Below the pieces are notes generated by a model that was given only the letters and a program-made list of their open reading frames with translations, ran no database searches and was not told where the DNA came from. Below are positions 6,899 to 8,557 of a stretch of DNA of 8,557 nucleotides, piece by piece. A program made the position numbers and the translations under genes. Numbering within the stretch: the stretch's first letter is position 1; every line of letters starts with the position of its first letter. Where the stretch lies: positions 1 to 8,557 of the forward strand of contig JABMNG010000113.1 of the NCBI GenBank assembly GCA_013205275.1. Direction: 5' to 3'. The DNA is from Methylophilales bacterium (GTDB lineage Bacteria > Pseudomonadota > Gammaproteobacteria > Burkholderiales > Methylophilaceae).

Positions 6899-8557
6899 CT
6901 TTAGATTCTGTTTTGTTGCTTGTCCTCACCTTAATATGCAGCTCTCGCAATTGCTTTTCATCAACCTTATTAGGCGCTTGCGTTAACAGGCATTGAGCTT
7001 TCTGAGTTTTTGGAAATGCAATCACGTCTCGAATTGATTCGGCTCCGGCCAGTAATGTAGCCAGCCTATCTAATCCAAATGCAAGACCACCATGAGGGGG
7101 AGCGCCATATTGAAGCGCATCTAGCAAGAACCCAAATTTTTCTGTTGCTTCTTCATCAGAAATATTAAGCGCTTTAAATACTTTTGACTGGAGTGATTTT
7201 TGATGGATACGAATGGAGCCACCTCCAACTTCCCAGCCATTTATAACCATGTCATAAGCTTTAGATAAACATTTTCCAGGGTCGGAATCTAATAAGTCCT
7301 CATGTCCATCTTTAGGGGCGGTGAATGGGTGATGTATAGCATTCCATCGATTATCGGCATCATCATATTCAAACATTGGAAAATCAATGACCCAAAGCGG
7401 CGTCCATTTCTCACCTGTTAAATGTTTTTTCTCATGCCCAATTTTTTCTCGTAGGGCACCAAGTGCTTCATTCACAACTTTTGCTTTATCTGCACCAAAA
7501 AAGATAAGGTCCCCATTTTCGGCAGACGTTAGTTTAATAATTGATGCCAGAGCTTTTTCATGAATATTTTTAACGATAGGGCTTTGTAAGCCTGTTTCAT
7601 TGAGCTCTTCTTTATTATTGATTTTGATGTAGGCCAATCCTTTGGCGCCATATATTTTTACAAACTCTGTATAGGCATCAATTTCAGAGCGAGAGAGTTC
7701 ACCGCCGCCAGGAATCCTTAATGCTGCCACTCGGCCACTTTGCATATTGGCTGCCGATGAAAATACTTTGAAATCCACATCCTTCATTACTTCAGTCACA
7801 TCAATTAGCTCCAGAGTAACGCGTAAATCTGGCTTGTCTGAGCCGTAACGTTCCATGGCTTCTGCGTATGTAATTTTTTTAAATATCTTAGGGAGGTCTA
7901 TTTTCATAACCTTCGAAAACATTTCCCGAATCATATCTTCCGTAATATCCATGATGTCTGCTTCACTCACGAATGAAGCTTCTATATCGATCTGAGTAAA
8001 CTCAGGCTGCCTATCCGCCCTTAAATCTTCATCCCTAAAACATTTTGCTATCTGAAAATATCTATCAAAACCGGACACCATTAAGATTTGTTTAAAGAGC
8101 TGCGGTGATTGTGGAAGTGCAAAAAACTCTCCCTCATGAACCCTTGAAGGCACCAAATAATCTCTGGCTCCTTCTGGAGTGCTCCTGGTTAGGATTGGTG
8201 TTTCAATCTCAATAAAGTCTTCTTTGTCTAAAAACTGTCGGATATTTTTTGATATATCATATCGAAGCCGCATATTCTTCTGCATTTCATCGCGACGTAA
8301 ATCAATAAAACGATGCTCTAATCGAATTGATTCAGTGATTGAATCATCATCCAACATAAAAGGCGGGGTAAGTGAGGCATTTAAGATTTCAATGTTTGAA
8401 GCCAGCATTTCAACTTCGCCGGTAGGTAAATTTTTATTTACGGTGCCTTCAGGTCTAAGCCTAACCTTGCAAGTGACCTTTAACACAAATTCATTTCGAA
8501 TGGATTCGGCAGTCTTGAATGCCTCGGCTGTGTCAGGATCAAAGACGATCTGAGCTA
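6891..8557 (-). CDS. aspS: Aspartyl-tRNA synthetase, 5' end beyond the window
   Basis: The reading frame stays open from its TGA at 6891 to the right edge. The GTG at 8486 is an internal Val codon, not the start: upstream codons give AQIVFDPDTAEAF and SIRNEF, which align with E. coli AspRS from about residue 45. About 44 residues are missing; 554 are visible. In visible numbering, the end of the anticodon-binding OB domain is followed by motif 1 with IETPILTRSTPEGARDYL at 117-134, motif 2 FRDEDLRADRQPEF at 173-186, the bacterial-type GAD insertion (around GAKGLAYIK at 303-311), and motif 3 GLAFGLDRL at 490-498. It charges tRNA-Asp with aspartate for translation, and possibly also tRNA-Asn (see findings). 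It heads a co-directional set with the VOC and yjbQ genes. Confidence 0.98.
   Translation of the reverse strand, partial: AQIVFDPDTAEAFKTAESIRNEFVLKVTCKVRLRPEGTVNKNLPTGEVEMLASNIEILNASLTPPFMLDDDSITESIRLEHRFIDLRRDEMQKNMRLRYDISKNIRQFLDKEDFIEIETPILTRSTPEGARDYLVPSRVHEGEFFALPQSPQLFKQILMVSGFDRYFQIAKCFRDEDLRADRQPEFTQIDIEASFVSEADIMDITEDMIREMFSKVMKIDLPKIFKKITYAEAMERYGSDKPDLRVTLELIDVTEVMKDVDFKVFSSAANMQSGRVAALRIPGGGELSRSEIDAYTEFVKIYGAKGLAYIKINNKEELNETGLQSPIVKNIHEKALASIIKLTSAENGDLIFFGADKAKVVNEALGALREKIGHEKKHLTGEKWTPLWVIDFPMFEYDDADNRWNAIHHPFTAPKDGHEDLLDSDPGKCLSKAYDMVINGWEVGGGSIRIHQKSLQSKVFKALNISDEEATEKFGFLLDALQYGAPPHGGLAFGLDRLATLLAGAESIRDVIAFPKTQKAQCLLTQAPNKVDEKQLRELHIKVRTSNKTESKDD

Noticed and set aside
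8484..8486. GTG as the start of aspS
   Set aside because: In-frame codons upstream to the window edge continue the AspRS homology (FDPDTAEAF, SIRNEF), so this is an internal valine and the gene is merely cut by the window.
8179..8553. A 124-codon plus-strand open frame opposite aspS
   Set aside because: It lies antisense to well-matched AspRS sequence, has a low-complexity Ser/Ile-rich product with no recognisable motif, and is a shadow of the synthetase reading frame.

Overview
The window reads as part of a compact, AT-leaning proteobacterial chromosome. It holds eleven protein genes packed almost without gaps, and I saw no RNA gene, insertion sequence, CRISPR array or prophage signature. 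The order yebC-ruvC-ruvA-ruvB-ybgC, with ybgC expected to lead into the tol-pal genes, is a familiar proteobacterial arrangement. Together with the low GC, the four-base start/stop overlaps and the near absence of intergenic DNA, it suggests a streamlined betaproteobacterium. A small-genome freshwater or marine Methylophilaceae (OM43 / Ca. Methylopumilus type) is my best guess; this is inference from layout and protein style, not from a search.

Most genes lie on the minus strand, so transcription runs from high to low coordinates. The right part (8557 to 6074) is aspS (start beyond the window), a small VOC-fold metalloenzyme overlapping the aspS stop by 8 nt, and a YjbQ/UPF0047 protein. Next comes a 523-residue TPR-glycosyltransferase gene (6049 to 4478) that is strikingly AT-rich compared with everything around it. 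It converges on a small plus-strand gene for a stand-alone CBS-domain pair (4064-4495), and the two overlap tail to tail by 18 nt. An EamA/DMT ten-helix transporter (4012-3122) diverges from the CBS gene across only 51 bp.

The left part is one tightly coupled cluster: yebC, ruvC, ruvA, ruvB and the first 62 codons of ybgC. Junctions are GTGA, ATGA, a 10-nt gap and a 7-nt overlap. RuvA and RuvB drive branch migration of Holliday junctions and RuvC cuts them, so these three form one recombination-repair module. YebC (regulatory or translation-factor family) leads the transcript, and YbgC belongs to the envelope-associated tol-pal set downstream.

I found no convincing undescribed multi-gene system. 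The points most worth a second look are the compositional island of the TPR-glycosyltransferase gene, a residue in AspRS that matches non-discriminating enzymes, and a four-codon minicistron that appears to bridge ruvA and ruvB.
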